Part shown: positions 23,210-33,721 of the stretch, one piece after another
How positions within the stretch are numbered: position 1 is the stretch's first letter
Layout: each line of letters begins with the position of its first letter
Origin: Panicum virgatum
Taxonomy: Eukaryota > Streptophyta > Magnoliopsida > Poales > Poaceae
Direction: 5' to 3'
Assembly (NCBI RefSeq): GCF_016808335.1
Contig: NC_053136.1
Span: 4,942,531-5,006,530 of the forward strand
Length of the DNA: 64,000 bases
Position numbers and translations under genes: made by a program
Notes under the pieces: model-generated
What the model was told of the DNA's origin: nothing
What the model saw: the letters and a program-made list of their open reading frames with translations, nothing else
Databases searched by the model: none

Positions 23210-23298
23210 TGTTTAGATGGCAAATTTGTTAGATCTAATACAAGAGGAATATCTGGACTATGGCCATCGGTAACTGTGGCAATTTTTTAAATTTCCCC

Positions 23299-24540
23299 GC
23301 CCGCATAGAAAATTCACGGGGGGAAAAGATGCCGTAAAAAAAAATTGGCCCGGTTCCGCCGCGGCCGTGGCTCCCGATCCGTACGCCATGGGCCGCCGCT
23401 GCCGAGCCCGATGCGGCGATGCCATCGCCCTGGCCATGCCTCCTGTCGTGGTTCGTGAACCGAGCTAGCTCCCCCCTTTCCCCGGGCCTCACTCTCCTTT
23501 TGGCTCTCTCTCTTTTTTGAACAGTATGAGCAAATACCCCTCGCTCACTGAATCGCTGCTCTGCTTCCCGTAACAGTGTTCATGGCTTTCGTTTTTTTTT
23601 TGCTGCTGCCGCTGCGTCTTTTGACTGGCGCCAGACTTTTCCCCGGATGCTGTTACGGCGCGCTACGCACGGGCATGGGGGCATCTGCGACGTTTGTTTG
23701 TTTGCTCTGCTCGATCCATGCTATTGGACTCCTGTTCAGTATTGCAGTGGTGGTGAATCGAGCAGCGCACAGTGTTGGGGTTGGCAGCGGTGGCAGCGGA
23801 GGAGCATGTGCATTGGTGCATCGAGCGTTGGCAGCAGGAGATGGCGAGCCGCGCCTCGTGCAGCGGGGTTTTGACCGCGGTCAATGGGGCTAGTTTTGAC
23901 CGTGGTCCACTGCTGGCTCCTCCGCTCCGACGAGATAAACATGAGTCGGACCGGACCGGGCCGGGCCGGACGGGCTTGAACGGCTGGAAAGAAGGCTGTT
24001 GTCAGTGGAACTGGCGCCTGGAAAGCCGGGATAGGTCAGTACCGGGAGCAGCGAGGCGGGCAGCGGCAGTAATGGCGCTGGCGGCCGCGGACGCCGGAGA
24101 GGAATGAGGAACGGAACAGGACGGCCGAGGCCGACGAGCAGAATCCGTGCCGGTCGCCGGCGTACTGCCCTGCCGCGCGCGCAGGCAGGCACCTGGCGTA
24201 CGCGGCCGTGCCTGCGGCTGGCGCAGCAGGCGCTGGCGGCCCGTCCGGGTCGCGCGTGATGAGTGCCTCGTTGATCGGTGCGCGCGCCGGGGCAGGGGTG
24301 GTGGCGCAGCCGCGCAGGCGAGGGCCATGATGTCATGCGATGGGGAGGGAGGAGGGCAGGGCTCTGGCGCTCTGGCTCTGCCGCCCGGCCCCGGCCACCG
24401 CGAATTCCTGTCCCACGCCGGGGAGGCAGCGCCCTGCGGCTCTGCAAATAAAAAAAAAATACTCTAGCGGCGCGGCACCCACCCTCCACCGCTGCGTCCC
24501 GCGTCCGTGCCACGCCGGACGCCGATCACTCCGTGGTATA
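23299..24540. other. Anonymous GC-rich intergenic DNA
   Basis: ORFs of 100-200 codons overlap on both strands (23576-24513), as expected by chance at high GC. No domain or promoter is recognised. Confidence 0.4.
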
Positions 24541-24775
24541 CTCCCCCCGTTTCAAAATAGAAATGATTTTAAAATCGAGTACACAAACTAATACTATGTA
24601 TAAAGTTATTAAAATATTTTTTTATCTTTTGTGATAAGAAGATGAGGTATTAGTTGTCTTTTGCAAGAATATTTTAAAAATTGCCATGTCTTTAGTGTTA
24701 GGTTGGTTAAAATTAGCATTCTTTGTGTAACAAATTGTGAACACTATAGCTGCATTTATTTTGGAATGAAGGGAG
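24541..24775. mobile_element. Diverged Stowaway-like MITE
   Basis: The left end CTCCCCCCGTTTCAAAATAG and the right end, in reverse CTCCCTTCATTCCAAAATAA, pair over about 20 bases. A TA precedes the left end (24539-24540); the right flank is CA, one substitution from TA. It is non-coding and AT-rich. Confidence 0.75.
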
Positions 24776-25046
24776 CATTTTGTATTTTTAAAAAGTTGTG
24801 GTCTATTTTGTTTCATCGACCGTTCTCGTTGTACAATGTTTTGGCGCGTTTCGATATGGTATTGGTAGAGATTTAGCGGTTGCTTTTCTTTTTCTTCTCC
24901 TAGTTCATCTCCCCCGATCCCGTGAACTCGCTTGGGTTGGCACAGTACACTACAGTGTGATCAACATTCGGCGGTGGGCTGCGCCAAACTTGGGACGGCC
25001 CGCTCTGTCCGCCTGTGGTGGCCCGGCAGGATCAGCTCAGCCGGAC

Positions 25047-25300
25047 GCGTCTTTTTTATTTTTATATTTTTCAAAAACATTTTTTACAGAAATATACTTT
25101 CGATTTCACAATTTACAGTTTTATACCCCTGCCGCCTGGCAGGGGGCGGCAGGGAGCCAGCCGCCCGGCAGTGGGGCGGCATGGACTTATATGTAAATAA
25201 AAATATTTTTTATTTGCGCGGAGGCCCTTGGCGGGAGCCTGCCGCCCCCTACCGGGCGGCAGGCCCCCTGCCGCCCGGCAAGGGGGCGCCAGGCTCCCCC
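25047..25300 (+). repeat. Left TIR of the PMD-MULE with hairpin modules
   Basis: The first 95 bases are AT-rich and match the right TIR with only a few substitutions. Then come four GC-rich modules of the form CCTGCCGCCC...GGGCGGCAGG, each self-complementary, spaced by GGACTTATAT/AATAAAAAT and GCGCGGAGGCCCTTGGCGGG blocks. One module (about 25147-25176) is absent from the right TIR. Confidence 0.9.
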
Positions 25301-25305
25301 GCACT

Positions 25306-25315
25306 GTATAAAAGG
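25306..25315 (+). promoter_or_regulatory. TATA box of the PMD gene
   Basis: TGTATAAAAG lies immediately inside the left TIR. The first exon, non-coding, would run from about 25340 to a splice donor at 25426/25427 (CCGCAG|GTAATA). The TIR therefore probably provides the promoter, as in other MULEs. Confidence 0.65.
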
Positions 25316-25683
25316 CTTCTCTCCCACCTTTCCCCTCATTTGCTTCCCACGACATCCAGAGAGAGGAGGGGTGAGGGAGGGAGTTGTAACGGCGAAGCCC
25401 TGCCGGATTTTGGATCCGAACCGCAGGTAATAAATATTTCTCAACTTTCTCAATCTAAATTTTTTGTATGTTTAATTCTATAATTAGTGTATGCGGCAGT
25501 AATGATATTTTAGCGATTTAGATAATGTTTTTAATATAATTTAGGTAGAATTAAGATTAGTTTTTAAAAAACCAATTAGGTTTACCAACCAATTTTGTGG
25601 TATTGATTAGTTGTTTAATATGAGAAAAAAATTCGAAAATTGTCGGAAATTGTAGAAAATGCTAGAAAAGTATATGAAACATT

Positions 25684-25940
25684 CAGATAAATTGTAGAAA
25701 ATGCAGAAAAATTTAGAAAATATTAGACAAATATATTGTACAAAAATTGTAGGAAATGCTTGAAATGTTAGAAAAGTTTATGAAAATTTAAGATAAATTG
25801 TAGAAAATGCAGAAAAATTGTAGAAAATGTTAGAAAAATATATTTATAAAAATGTATTGTACAAAAATTGTAGGAAATGCTAGAAAATGCTAGAAAAGTT
25901 TATGGAAACTTCAGATAAATTGTAGAAAATGCAGAAAACT
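25684..25940 (+). repeat. Intron minisatellite
   Basis: In the 5' UTR intron the unit AGATAAATTGTAGAAAATGC, plus TAGAAAA and GTACAAAAATTGTAGGAAAT words, recurs about three times (starts at 25685, 25791 and 25913), with 106- and 122-bp spacing. Confidence 0.75.
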
Positions 25941-27363
25941 TATATTTTTTGTGTTAGGTATGGCCGAAGATATGCCAGCTCTACTTGACGGAGTCATAGA
26001 CTCGGCGCACCGGTCCTTCCTTGCAGTGATTCAGCGCGTGAAACTTAACGTACTGCGTCCACGTCCACCAACGGAGTTTATTCCTGTTGACTCACAATGG
26101 GTGCCCAGGTGATATGTCGTCGGATTATGTTTCTAAGAATACTTTTGTTTCGTATACGTTTCGTATATAATGTACTTACCTTTGATCGTTCTATTTTTCA
26201 GGTTGAGTGAGGCTGGTCTTCTTACTATAGGTCGTCTTGCTGAGAGTGGTTCAGTAAAGCTGGACAGGTCCCTACTGACGGCTCTGGTTGATAGATGGAG
26301 GTCTGAGACACACACCTTCCACCTCCCTTGTGGGGAGATGACACCGACCCTACAGGACGTTGCGATGCTGCTGGGTCTTCCTATCAGTGGGGATGCCGTA
26401 GGGCCTCGCGTTGTCTCGCCTACGTGGTTGGACGATCTAGAAGAGCGTTTTACAAATATTGACATCGCGATTGATGTAGAGGAGCACCCAAAAGCAACAG
26501 GGCCTGCCAAGTCATGGATCCTGCGGTTCCAGGTACATACCTTGTTTTGTTACGATTAATGTTAGAGTTATGCTTTTGACTAGTGCAGTTATGGTTTTAT
26601 TTTATAATTGATCTCGTACTCATAAATGTTTATCGTTTCTATGCAGCCCGACAATTTGGCACATGATGCTGAAGAGGATAGCGTCACTCGATCCCTTGAG
26701 GCATACCTGTTGTGGTTGTTTGGATACATAATGTTCAACAACTCACACGGGGCCTATGTGGATAGGGTGCTTGTGCCTTATAGAACAATAGATCGCAGAG
26801 GCATCTGTGGAGGAAATGCCTCAATACAGTTGGGGTTCAGCGGTGCTTGCAGCCACGTACCGTGGCCTCTGCAAGGCATCGGTGCAAAATAAGCACAATG
26901 CAATTCTTACAGGATGTCTGATTCTGCTACAGCTTTAGTCGTACGAGAGGATAGCAATTGATCGCTCGCTTGTCGACCACTCACCGTATGAGGTGGATAT
27001 GTACGGTGACACCGAGGATGATAGGCCCACCATGGGGACTCTCTGGTACGCTCGTCAGGTACGAAAAGGACTGCTACTCGTACTATTCTGTTGGCAATTC
27101 TGTTGCTTTGTTTGACCCTCTTTGTATTTTTTATTGGTACATATTATTATTAATTTTGTGCAGAAGAGTTGGGCCCACGTACAGTCTCATCGGGCCTATC
27201 CTGAATTTGTGGCTGAGTTTGATCAGTTGAAACCTGAAGACGTCGTGTGGGAGCCCTACTCCGAGTTGGCTATAAACACTCGTGCACCGATCGGGATATC
27301 TTCGGTTTGCTTTCAGGACCAGGCCTTTTGGATGACAACTACAGCGTTGGTGTACGACGTTTA

Positions 27364-30300
27364 TGTAACACCCCGGGTGTTTGCACAGTATTTAAATAGG
27401 TGTCTGCACAGTAATTGAGTTTGTTGCTATGCATCTTGTGCTTGAAATGCTTAAAAAGGATCTTTTTGTAATTATGAAAGGTTATATGTGTAATTATGAT
27501 TTTATGCGAGGTCCTTTATAAAGTTATTTGTGTTTATAGCTTTTATGGAGGGTGTTTGTGCAAAATTTCAGTGCATTTATTGCATGGCATCCAATTTTGC
27601 TTGAAGGTCTACATTTGAAGTGAAATTGCTTTGAAAAAGACAAATTTTCTGGAATTCAAAATCCCTTCAATGATTTTAATTTTAGCTCTTGAATCTTTGG
27701 TCAAATAAATTTTTGCACAACATCAAAGTTGTAGATCTTGAAAAGTTGAACAACTTTCATGTTGGGCACTTTTCCATTTGAGCTTTGGTTTAAAAGTTAT
27801 CGCTGTTTTACAGTGGGGTTCCTGGAATTTTTGGAAATTGCAAAACTACCCTTGTCTTCCACCTCTACCCCCTGCTCTGTTTTGCGCCGCCGCCCACCGA
27901 CGGCACCGACGCCGGCGCCGTGGATGTAACGACCCGGCCCGGGATAACGGCTAAGATCTACTCTTCAAGTTGAGTAAACCACACCTACTAATTAATCCAC
28001 TTGCGCTTTCGTCCTCGCTTCGCGCAAAAAGGATCGATCCGGAATTAATTAGCTTCCCGTGACTCAGTATTTAAATTGGTCTGGCTCTCAACCAACTTTC
28101 AGTATGGGACAATTCCCGCGGATGGACAGTGCCGCGACGCTACAGTACCCGACGTGCTACAGTGCTCGAGCTACAGTAACCGCCATCAGGCCCGGCCCAA
28201 TTCGGCTACAGTACTCTAGCTACAGTAACCCGTCTTGCTACAGTACCCGACCCGATACTGTTCCCCTGGGCTGTTACAGTGGAGAGGCTTCCCGGCCTTC
28301 CCAGCCATTAATTCGTCGTGCTCTGTCGCCCACGCGTCGCGCGGACCTTCTCCACCGCTCTTTGGCTTCGCGCTGGCCCTCTCCAGCCCGTGCCACGCGC
28401 CCAGAACCTCCTCGCGGCCGCCACCGCGACGCCGCCGTGGCGAGCTCGCCGCAGAGCCCCAGGACCCTTTCCAGCGCGCGCACGAGCACCTCAAAGACCC
28501 CAGCGACCTATTCCTCTCCTTCTTTTGCTCTCTCCTCGCTCCCACGCTATAGAACGCCGCCGCCGCTCCACCCCGTACTCCGGCAAGCTTGACGCCGCCG
28601 CGGAGCCGCCTCACCGCCGCTCCTCCGCCCTCTCTGACCCCCTAGCTAGCACCGCCTCGCCCCCGCGCAGCTCGCCCACCCTTTCTTCCCGCCAATCCCT
28701 CACCGGAGCGCCGCCTCCGCTGTTCTCCTCCGCCGCCGACCGCCTGCTCGCGTCGCGCCGCCACCCCAGGCCACCCCGACCTCGATTTCGGGCATCTACC
28801 AGTGCGTCGTGGTCCCCTCTAGCTCCCTGACCTCTCCCTTCACGCCGCCGACGCCTCCCTTCGCCGGTAAAGGCCGGTCAAACCCCGCGCCCCTCTCTGA
28901 CCTGGGCTGAGGACCCCGTGTTAGAATTTGGAAAAGCCCAGGGGGCTGTCTGCAAACCCAAGACACATATGAATAGTGCCTTCAGGGACTTGTTTGCTAG
29001 GATTTGCTGTAAACTTTGAAATTCAGTATAAATTCATAGAAAATTCGTAAAATAGCAAATCTGGATGTTTTGGAATCCTCTTGAAGAGCTCTATGCAGTA
29101 GAACCATAATATGTTAGGCTTTAGTTGCAAGTTTTTGTTGTAGATTTCGATTTGTGTTACTAGGTTTATAAATACTAGTTATATAATCTTTTTCTTATCT
29201 GATGCTTGAAAGCTGATATTGCTCTGAAATTTTGGTGGTAGTTTACTCTTGTTACACTAGCTTTGCTATAAAAATTTCATGATCAGTTCTTTGTTGTAGC
29301 TATTTATTTGATTTAATCCTTGTTTAGTATACTTTATTTATGATAAATAGTTCCTGTTCTTGTTAAATCCTGGAAATATTCCTGAGTGTTCTTCTGGAAT
29401 ATATTAGCTTGTCCAGGAAGTTTGAGTTTTAGTTCATGACTAGAACAGGAGCTAAAATTTAATCTTGCTAAACTGATGTCTGTTTTGTTTATTTTTCTCA
29501 GAATTAATACTTTGTAGATAAAATCATGAAAAATTCACAGTAGCTATATCATCCCTGTGTAGATCTGCTGTTAAATTTTGAGCTTCTGTTTTGCTCTAGT
29601 TTGATCTGTATAATTCAAGCTTGTGCTAGGTGTTGCCTGCATAAATGATTTGTTGTGATTAAATGGTTACATGTCTTGGCATGATTTTTTCAGGGTAGCT
29701 TAGTATGTTAATGTTCTGTTTAGGGTAATTTTGGTAGAATTTATTGCTATTTGTACTCTGATTTGTTGATTTATTTACAAACCATGACTTAGTGGTATAG
29801 TAAATCACCACCACTCATTTTATGAAGTTAGTTAACTTCTTTTGTGCTGTTGATCATGATGCCTTGTGTAGCTAAATTTAGTATTTAACTACTCTATAAA
29901 CGATTGCCCATGTTTGTTTATAATGTTGTTCTTGCATTACATATAGACACGACTGCCTTATCGGACGGGACGTACGAGCTGATCCCGGAATCTGACGGAG
30001 GTGATCTAGAAGCTCAAGTAAACACTGCGGAACTAACTGAAGCCCCGAACCAAAGTTCGGAAGAGCCTAGCGCTGAAATAGTTAGCAATTACCGAGAAGG
30101 CAAGCCCCGGACATAACCTATATTTCAAATTATTATCATTTACTGTTATTACTTACTTGTGCATTTACAGTTCTTAGGTTTTGGATTGAAACCCTAGATG
30201 CATGATCCTAGGAACCTATGTACTGAACACTAGACTTGAGTTCGAGTAATTGCTAAGCTTATAGGAACGGTAAAAGTCGAGTGATTGCCTGTCACTCGCG

Positions 30301-31545
30301 AGCTTTATAGGAATTGCCTGTTTACTTTTTGTTATCAATATAAGGACGACGGACGGGGTTGTGTTCGAGATCATGTCCTATGTGAGACCCCGTCTGTGTT
30401 GATGAACTTGCTAAGGTCGCGGTGTGTGGTAGTGCTGGTTAAGTTTTTGAAAGTACTAGTCACATGCCGTAAATATGGTACGCGGCAAGCCTAGTAGCCG
30501 ATTGGACCGGGGAGTGGATATACCTCCCACTCTCTCAGTAGGGATAGGTTTTATTATATGTTGCGCAACACTACGACTTCTAGGGACAAGGTTCGGCCTT
30601 GGAGCCCTGTAGTCGGGGAGAGTGGCACTATCCACAAGCCGGAAAGAAAGGTTAACGGTTGTTTGGAAATGACCCGACGGTATTCCAGACGTGTGTGCTA
30701 GGTTACCCTTGCAAGGTTGAATTTCGATTCAGAATCGTCCGCCTCTCACGATGAAATGAGACTGCTTGATCTCTTTGCCACACAGAGTAATAAGAGCAAC
30801 AATATTCTTATTAATCTTGATGTTTGCTTAGAAGTTTCCACCATGATTGGATAGTAGATGCTTACATAGAATGGTTAATCAACTAGAATCTTGAAGCTAA
30901 AACTTGAAAGTAAGGACATACTCTTTATTGCTTTTCAGCAAAAAGGAAAACCAGAGCCTCACAAAGCCTTGCATAGTCTAGTTAAAGTGGGCTACTTATA
31001 CCCGTTGTCGGTTAAGTCTTGCTGAGTATTAGAATACTCAGCCTTGCTGTTGAAACCCTTTTTCAGGTATGACTTTTGAGGATCAGATCGCTAGCTTGAC
31101 CTATCCTTGCTCGTTGCCTCCTGGCTGGTCCGTAGAATGGGATACGTCTTCGGCCGGCAATGACTATGACGAGTGATACCAGGCTTGGGCTAGCTTGGTA
31201 TACTTTTGGCGACGTGTTGTAGTCATCGTGTTTCATCTTCCGCTGTTTAGACTCTGAACTTATAATCATAGCTTGTATAACTGTTTTATTTAAGTTGGCC
31301 TTGTATTAATGTTTTCAACTGGTTTGTAATCATTACTATGCTTGTGTTGTAAAAATTGTGGTTGTAACATCTCTGGACTCGCCTTCATGCGGGGTATGCT
31401 TGTTCGATCCGAGAATCGGTGGTTGCATCGGGACGTTACCCGACAGACCAAAAATTGTTCCGTTTGAAGTGCGTTTAAGCAAATGTTGCCTTTATGGTGA
31501 TAGCCTACGCACTTGAGCCGGGATAATTTAGGCGGTTCTGCCACA
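27364..31545 (+). mobile_element. Solo LTR (4.2 kb) inserted in a PMD exon
   Basis: The insertion starts TGTAACACCCCGGGTG and ends TTAGGCGGTTCTGCCACA, i.e. TG...CA, with a perfect 5-bp duplication GTTTA at 27359-27363 and 31546-31550. Removing it and one GTTTA rejoins the PMD reading frame. I see no primer-binding site, polypurine tract, gag or pol, so it is a solo LTR left by recombination. It has the layout of very long LTRs in grass elements I recall as Ty3/gypsy: an AT-rich 5' part, a GC-rich block (28100-28900) and a long T-rich region. The family assignment is inference. Confidence 0.88.
29946..30115 (+). other. Short coding-like segment inside the solo LTR
   Basis: Downstream of a splice-acceptor-like CATTACATATAG the sequence becomes locally GC-balanced and encodes about 55 residues, acidic and Ser/Glu-rich (ALSDGTYELIPESDGGDLEA and onward), ending at a TAA just after GKPRT. 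This contrasts with the T-rich non-coding sequence on both sides. It could be a small spliced exon encoded by the LTR. I do not recognise a family. Confidence 0.35.
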
Positions 31546-33253
31546 GTTTACATTGAGGCTCACTGCCCGGACAGAGTCAGGAGACAGTTCGGTCAAAGGC
31601 AGTTGTATCCTGTGCCGTCAGCATTGGATCCGGTCGAACGACATGACCACATGTAACAATTCATATGTCATTTCAGTGACTATGCATTGTATAGTTAACT
31701 AATCATATTTGACTAAATTATTTTCAATATTTAGTTTGTCGAGGACTGGTCAACCCTTCTCCAACATGTGGGTGACAAGGGTGCAACCTTGGGTCGATGG
31801 CTGGGACCAGGCAGAGGAGAACGTGGCGCTTGCGACCCCTGCACACACGGAGGCTTCGTACAGGGCGTACCTGAGCTGGTACCAGCCTCAGACTCGTTGC
31901 TGCTTGATATATGCTGACATGCAACCACAGCCGCATATTGTGACACCACAGGATGGCTACGCACGACATAGGGATGAGGCATTAGCTGGGGCGGTGAGTC
32001 AAAGTTATCATCGCTTTTCAAATACTTTGGATTACAGTGTTAATGTCTTTCTTTTTCTTGCTTGCAGTTTGAAATGTGCCGGTTGATGGACGTAGATGCC
32101 AGGGCGAATTTGATGAGGATTCGAGCGGGATCTATGATGGATAGGAATGAGCAAGAGTCGGCCTTTACCCGAGTTTCACAAAGAGCGCATTCCATGCTTG
32201 AAGCCTTTGGTAGCCGGACATCGTACGATGACTCGTACGGTTCGTCTCAAGCCTCGACCTCGTTTCCTTGTGGTCCCACACAGCAGCAGCCTTCCCAAGC
32301 ACCTTATTGGTCTCAGCAACATTATCCAGGTACGTGAGGATACTTACTGACTTCCTACTTTGAAGCCAACAATTAATTCTCAGTCCATACAGGTGATACA
32401 CACCCACCTTATCAACCTCACGGAGGGACTCAGTTTAGTACCACGGCACCAGCTGCGGGGGATGTCATTTCAACCAACACAGGCACCACCACGATCTTTC
32501 GGTAAACATATAGTCCATATCTTAATTTCAATTAATTGTGGTATGAAGTCTAATTCCTTTTGTATTTACATATAGGATCACAACAGTTATATGATGCGGG
32601 ACCTTCTTCGTATTACCCTACGGCGATAGCAGAAGGAACGCAAGGTAAATGCCTAATTCGTAGCCCGAATTTATCATGTTCTTTTTATTTCTATGAATAT
32701 TTTAAATAATTTGAACGATTTACAGGATCGCACCACCAGCTTTCTGATATGAGTCCTTCTTCGTATCCACCACCAATAGGTACATATGATGAATATGAAC
32801 CCAAATATATGACTTATAAGACGATGATTAAGATATCTTAATTGCTACTGTATAGGGCCCACACAGGATACCTTTGAGGCGAACTTCGAAGATTGTAGTC
32901 GGTTATTTTCTACACCTAACCAGCACGCCGATCCTACCTTCCAGACACCTGTGGCCACCGGACGTCCATGTAGAGACGTAGGGCCTCCAGAGCGACACAC
33001 CTACTCTACAGACCACGTCCACGCTCAGCGTAAAAGAGGTCGACATGGCCGGGGTGGCCTGGGTGGTTAGGAGGTGCTTCTAGCTGTTTCTGTATTTTTG
33101 TTATGGACATGTCGTCATGTTATACTTATTTCGTTCGCATTTGCGTATGTGTATTAATTGCTTTCATATTCATGTACTTTACTAATGGTTTTTATTTGTA
33201 TCCAAAATATCTAAAACCACATCTAATGGCCCACTGCTGCAAATTTGCGGGGA

Positions 33254-33510
33254 GGGGGAGCCTGCCGCCCCCCCGGCCGGGCGGCAGGCCCCCTACCGCC
33301 CAGTGGAGTGGCGGTAGGGGGCCTACCGCCCGGCAGGGGGGCGGCAGGCTCCCGCCAAGGGCCTCCGCGCAAATAAAAATTATTTTTATTTATATATAAG
33401 TCCCTACCGCCCCTCTGCCGGGCGGTAGGGGTATAAAACTGTTAATTGTGAAATCGAAAATATATTTCTGTAAAAATTGTTTTTGAAAAATATAAAAATA
33501 AAAAAGACGC
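33254..33510 (-). repeat. Right TIR of the PMD-MULE
   Basis: An inverted match to 25047-25300. The AT-rich outer 95 bases are nearly identical; the inner part has a different set of CCTGCCGCCC/GGGCGGCAGG modules, some with A/T replacing G/C in compensating positions (CTACCGCCC...GGGCGGTAGG). Confidence 0.9.
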
Positions 33511-33597
33511 CAGCCGGACGGGGGACTAAGATGGGCCGTAAAACCTAATCTTGTTCTTATGGGCTGCAGGCCCAAAGGGAGGCGGCCCTTCTGGTTC

Positions 33598-33649
33598 AGA
33601 TGCGTTTCCGTTATTTTATAAAAAAAAAACAGAGAGATGCGTTTCCGTT
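33598..33649. repeat. Micro-insertion with 15-bp direct duplication
   Basis: AGATGCGTTTCCGTT at 33598-33612 and 33635-33649 flanks a 22-bp A-rich insert (ATTTTATA, A-run, CAGAG). Confidence 0.75.
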
Positions 33650-33667
33650 CAGGTTCGATGGCAGGGC

Positions 33668-33721
33668 AGGTATTGTTGTGTTGATAATAATAATTTTTCT
33701 AAAAAGGTATTGTTGCGTTGA
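33668..33721. repeat. Micro-insertion with 17-bp direct duplication
   Basis: AGGTATTGTTGTGTTGA (33668-33684) and AGGTATTGTTGCGTTGA (33705-33721; one mismatch) flank a 20-bp insert TAATAATAATTTTTCTAAAA. It lies only 18 bp after the previous micro-insertion. Confidence 0.7.

Larger units (their letters stand above)
21035..23298. mobile_element. Pack-MULE-like element with about 170-bp inverted ends
   Basis: The left end GGGGAAATTTAAAGATTTGCCA pairs with the right end, which in reverse reads GGGGAAATTTAAAAAATTGCC. Further matched blocks follow in the same order on both sides: AGATTTGCCATC, GCCG(T/A)CCAGC, GGCA(C/T)GGGAAAAGAC and GTGCC. Long TIRs of this kind are typical of Mutator-like elements in grasses. 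The 9-mers outside the ends (CGAGGAAGT and GCCCGCATA) do not match, so the target duplication has decayed or the ends are slightly misplaced. There is no transposase. The interior is GC-rich, with a coiled-coil-like ORF on the minus strand and a nested element. Confidence 0.72.
25960..33070 (+). pseudogene. Plant mobile domain (PMD) protein gene, disrupted
   Basis: The ATG at 25960 follows a splice acceptor by two bases. Coding exons with GT...AG junctions that keep phase are 25960-26108, 26202-26532, 26647-27058, 27164 to the split exon, a part resuming at 31551 and leading to exons near 31733-31993, 32068-32329, 32393-32501, 32576-32644, 32726-32779 and 32856-33070 (TAG at 33068). Diagnostic PMD-type segments are THTFHLPCGEMTPTLQDVAM, LLGLPISGDAVG, LLWLFGYIMFNNSHG, SWGSAVLAATYRGLC, LTGCLILLQL followed by SYERIAI, then WVTRVQPWVDGWDQ. 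The C-terminal tail is Ser/Gln/Pro-rich and ends basic (RKRGRHGRGG), possibly a nuclear signal. Three lesions: a reading-frame shift between about 26779 and 26792; a TAG at 26936-26938 where the family has Trp; and a 4.2-kb LTR inserted at 27364. Two short 3' exons (32576-32644, 32726-32779) look like duplicates of each other. Exon borders are my reading and need transcript support. Confidence 0.85.
25047..33510. mobile_element. Mutator-like element carrying a PMD gene, 9-bp target duplication
   Basis: The element begins GCGTCTTTTTTATTTTTATA and ends with its inverted counterpart. The flanking 9-mer CAGCCGGAC is identical on both sides (25038-25046 and 33511-33519), which is diagnostic for MULE insertion. 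Inverted repeats run about 250-260 bp. Without the later solo LTR, the original element was about 4.28 kb. It encodes a plant mobile domain protein on the plus strand and no visible MULE transposase, so it was probably mobilised in trans, or PMD is itself cargo. PMD genes are known in plants both as host genes (MAIN/MAIL1 type) and inside transposons. Confidence 0.92.

Noticed and set aside
24002..24513. Minus-strand ORFs of 108-207 codons, Arg/Ala-rich
   Set aside because: Composition typical of random GC-rich sequence; the opposite strand is also open.
27122..27418. ORF of 98 codons ending just inside the LTR
   Set aside because: Its beginning is intronic; only 27164-27363 is PMD exon and the end is LTR sequence, so it is not a separate gene.
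27925..31545. A separate LTR nested inside the first
   Set aside because: Only one LTR 3' end and one target duplication are seen, so I report a possible chimera and do not call two insertions.
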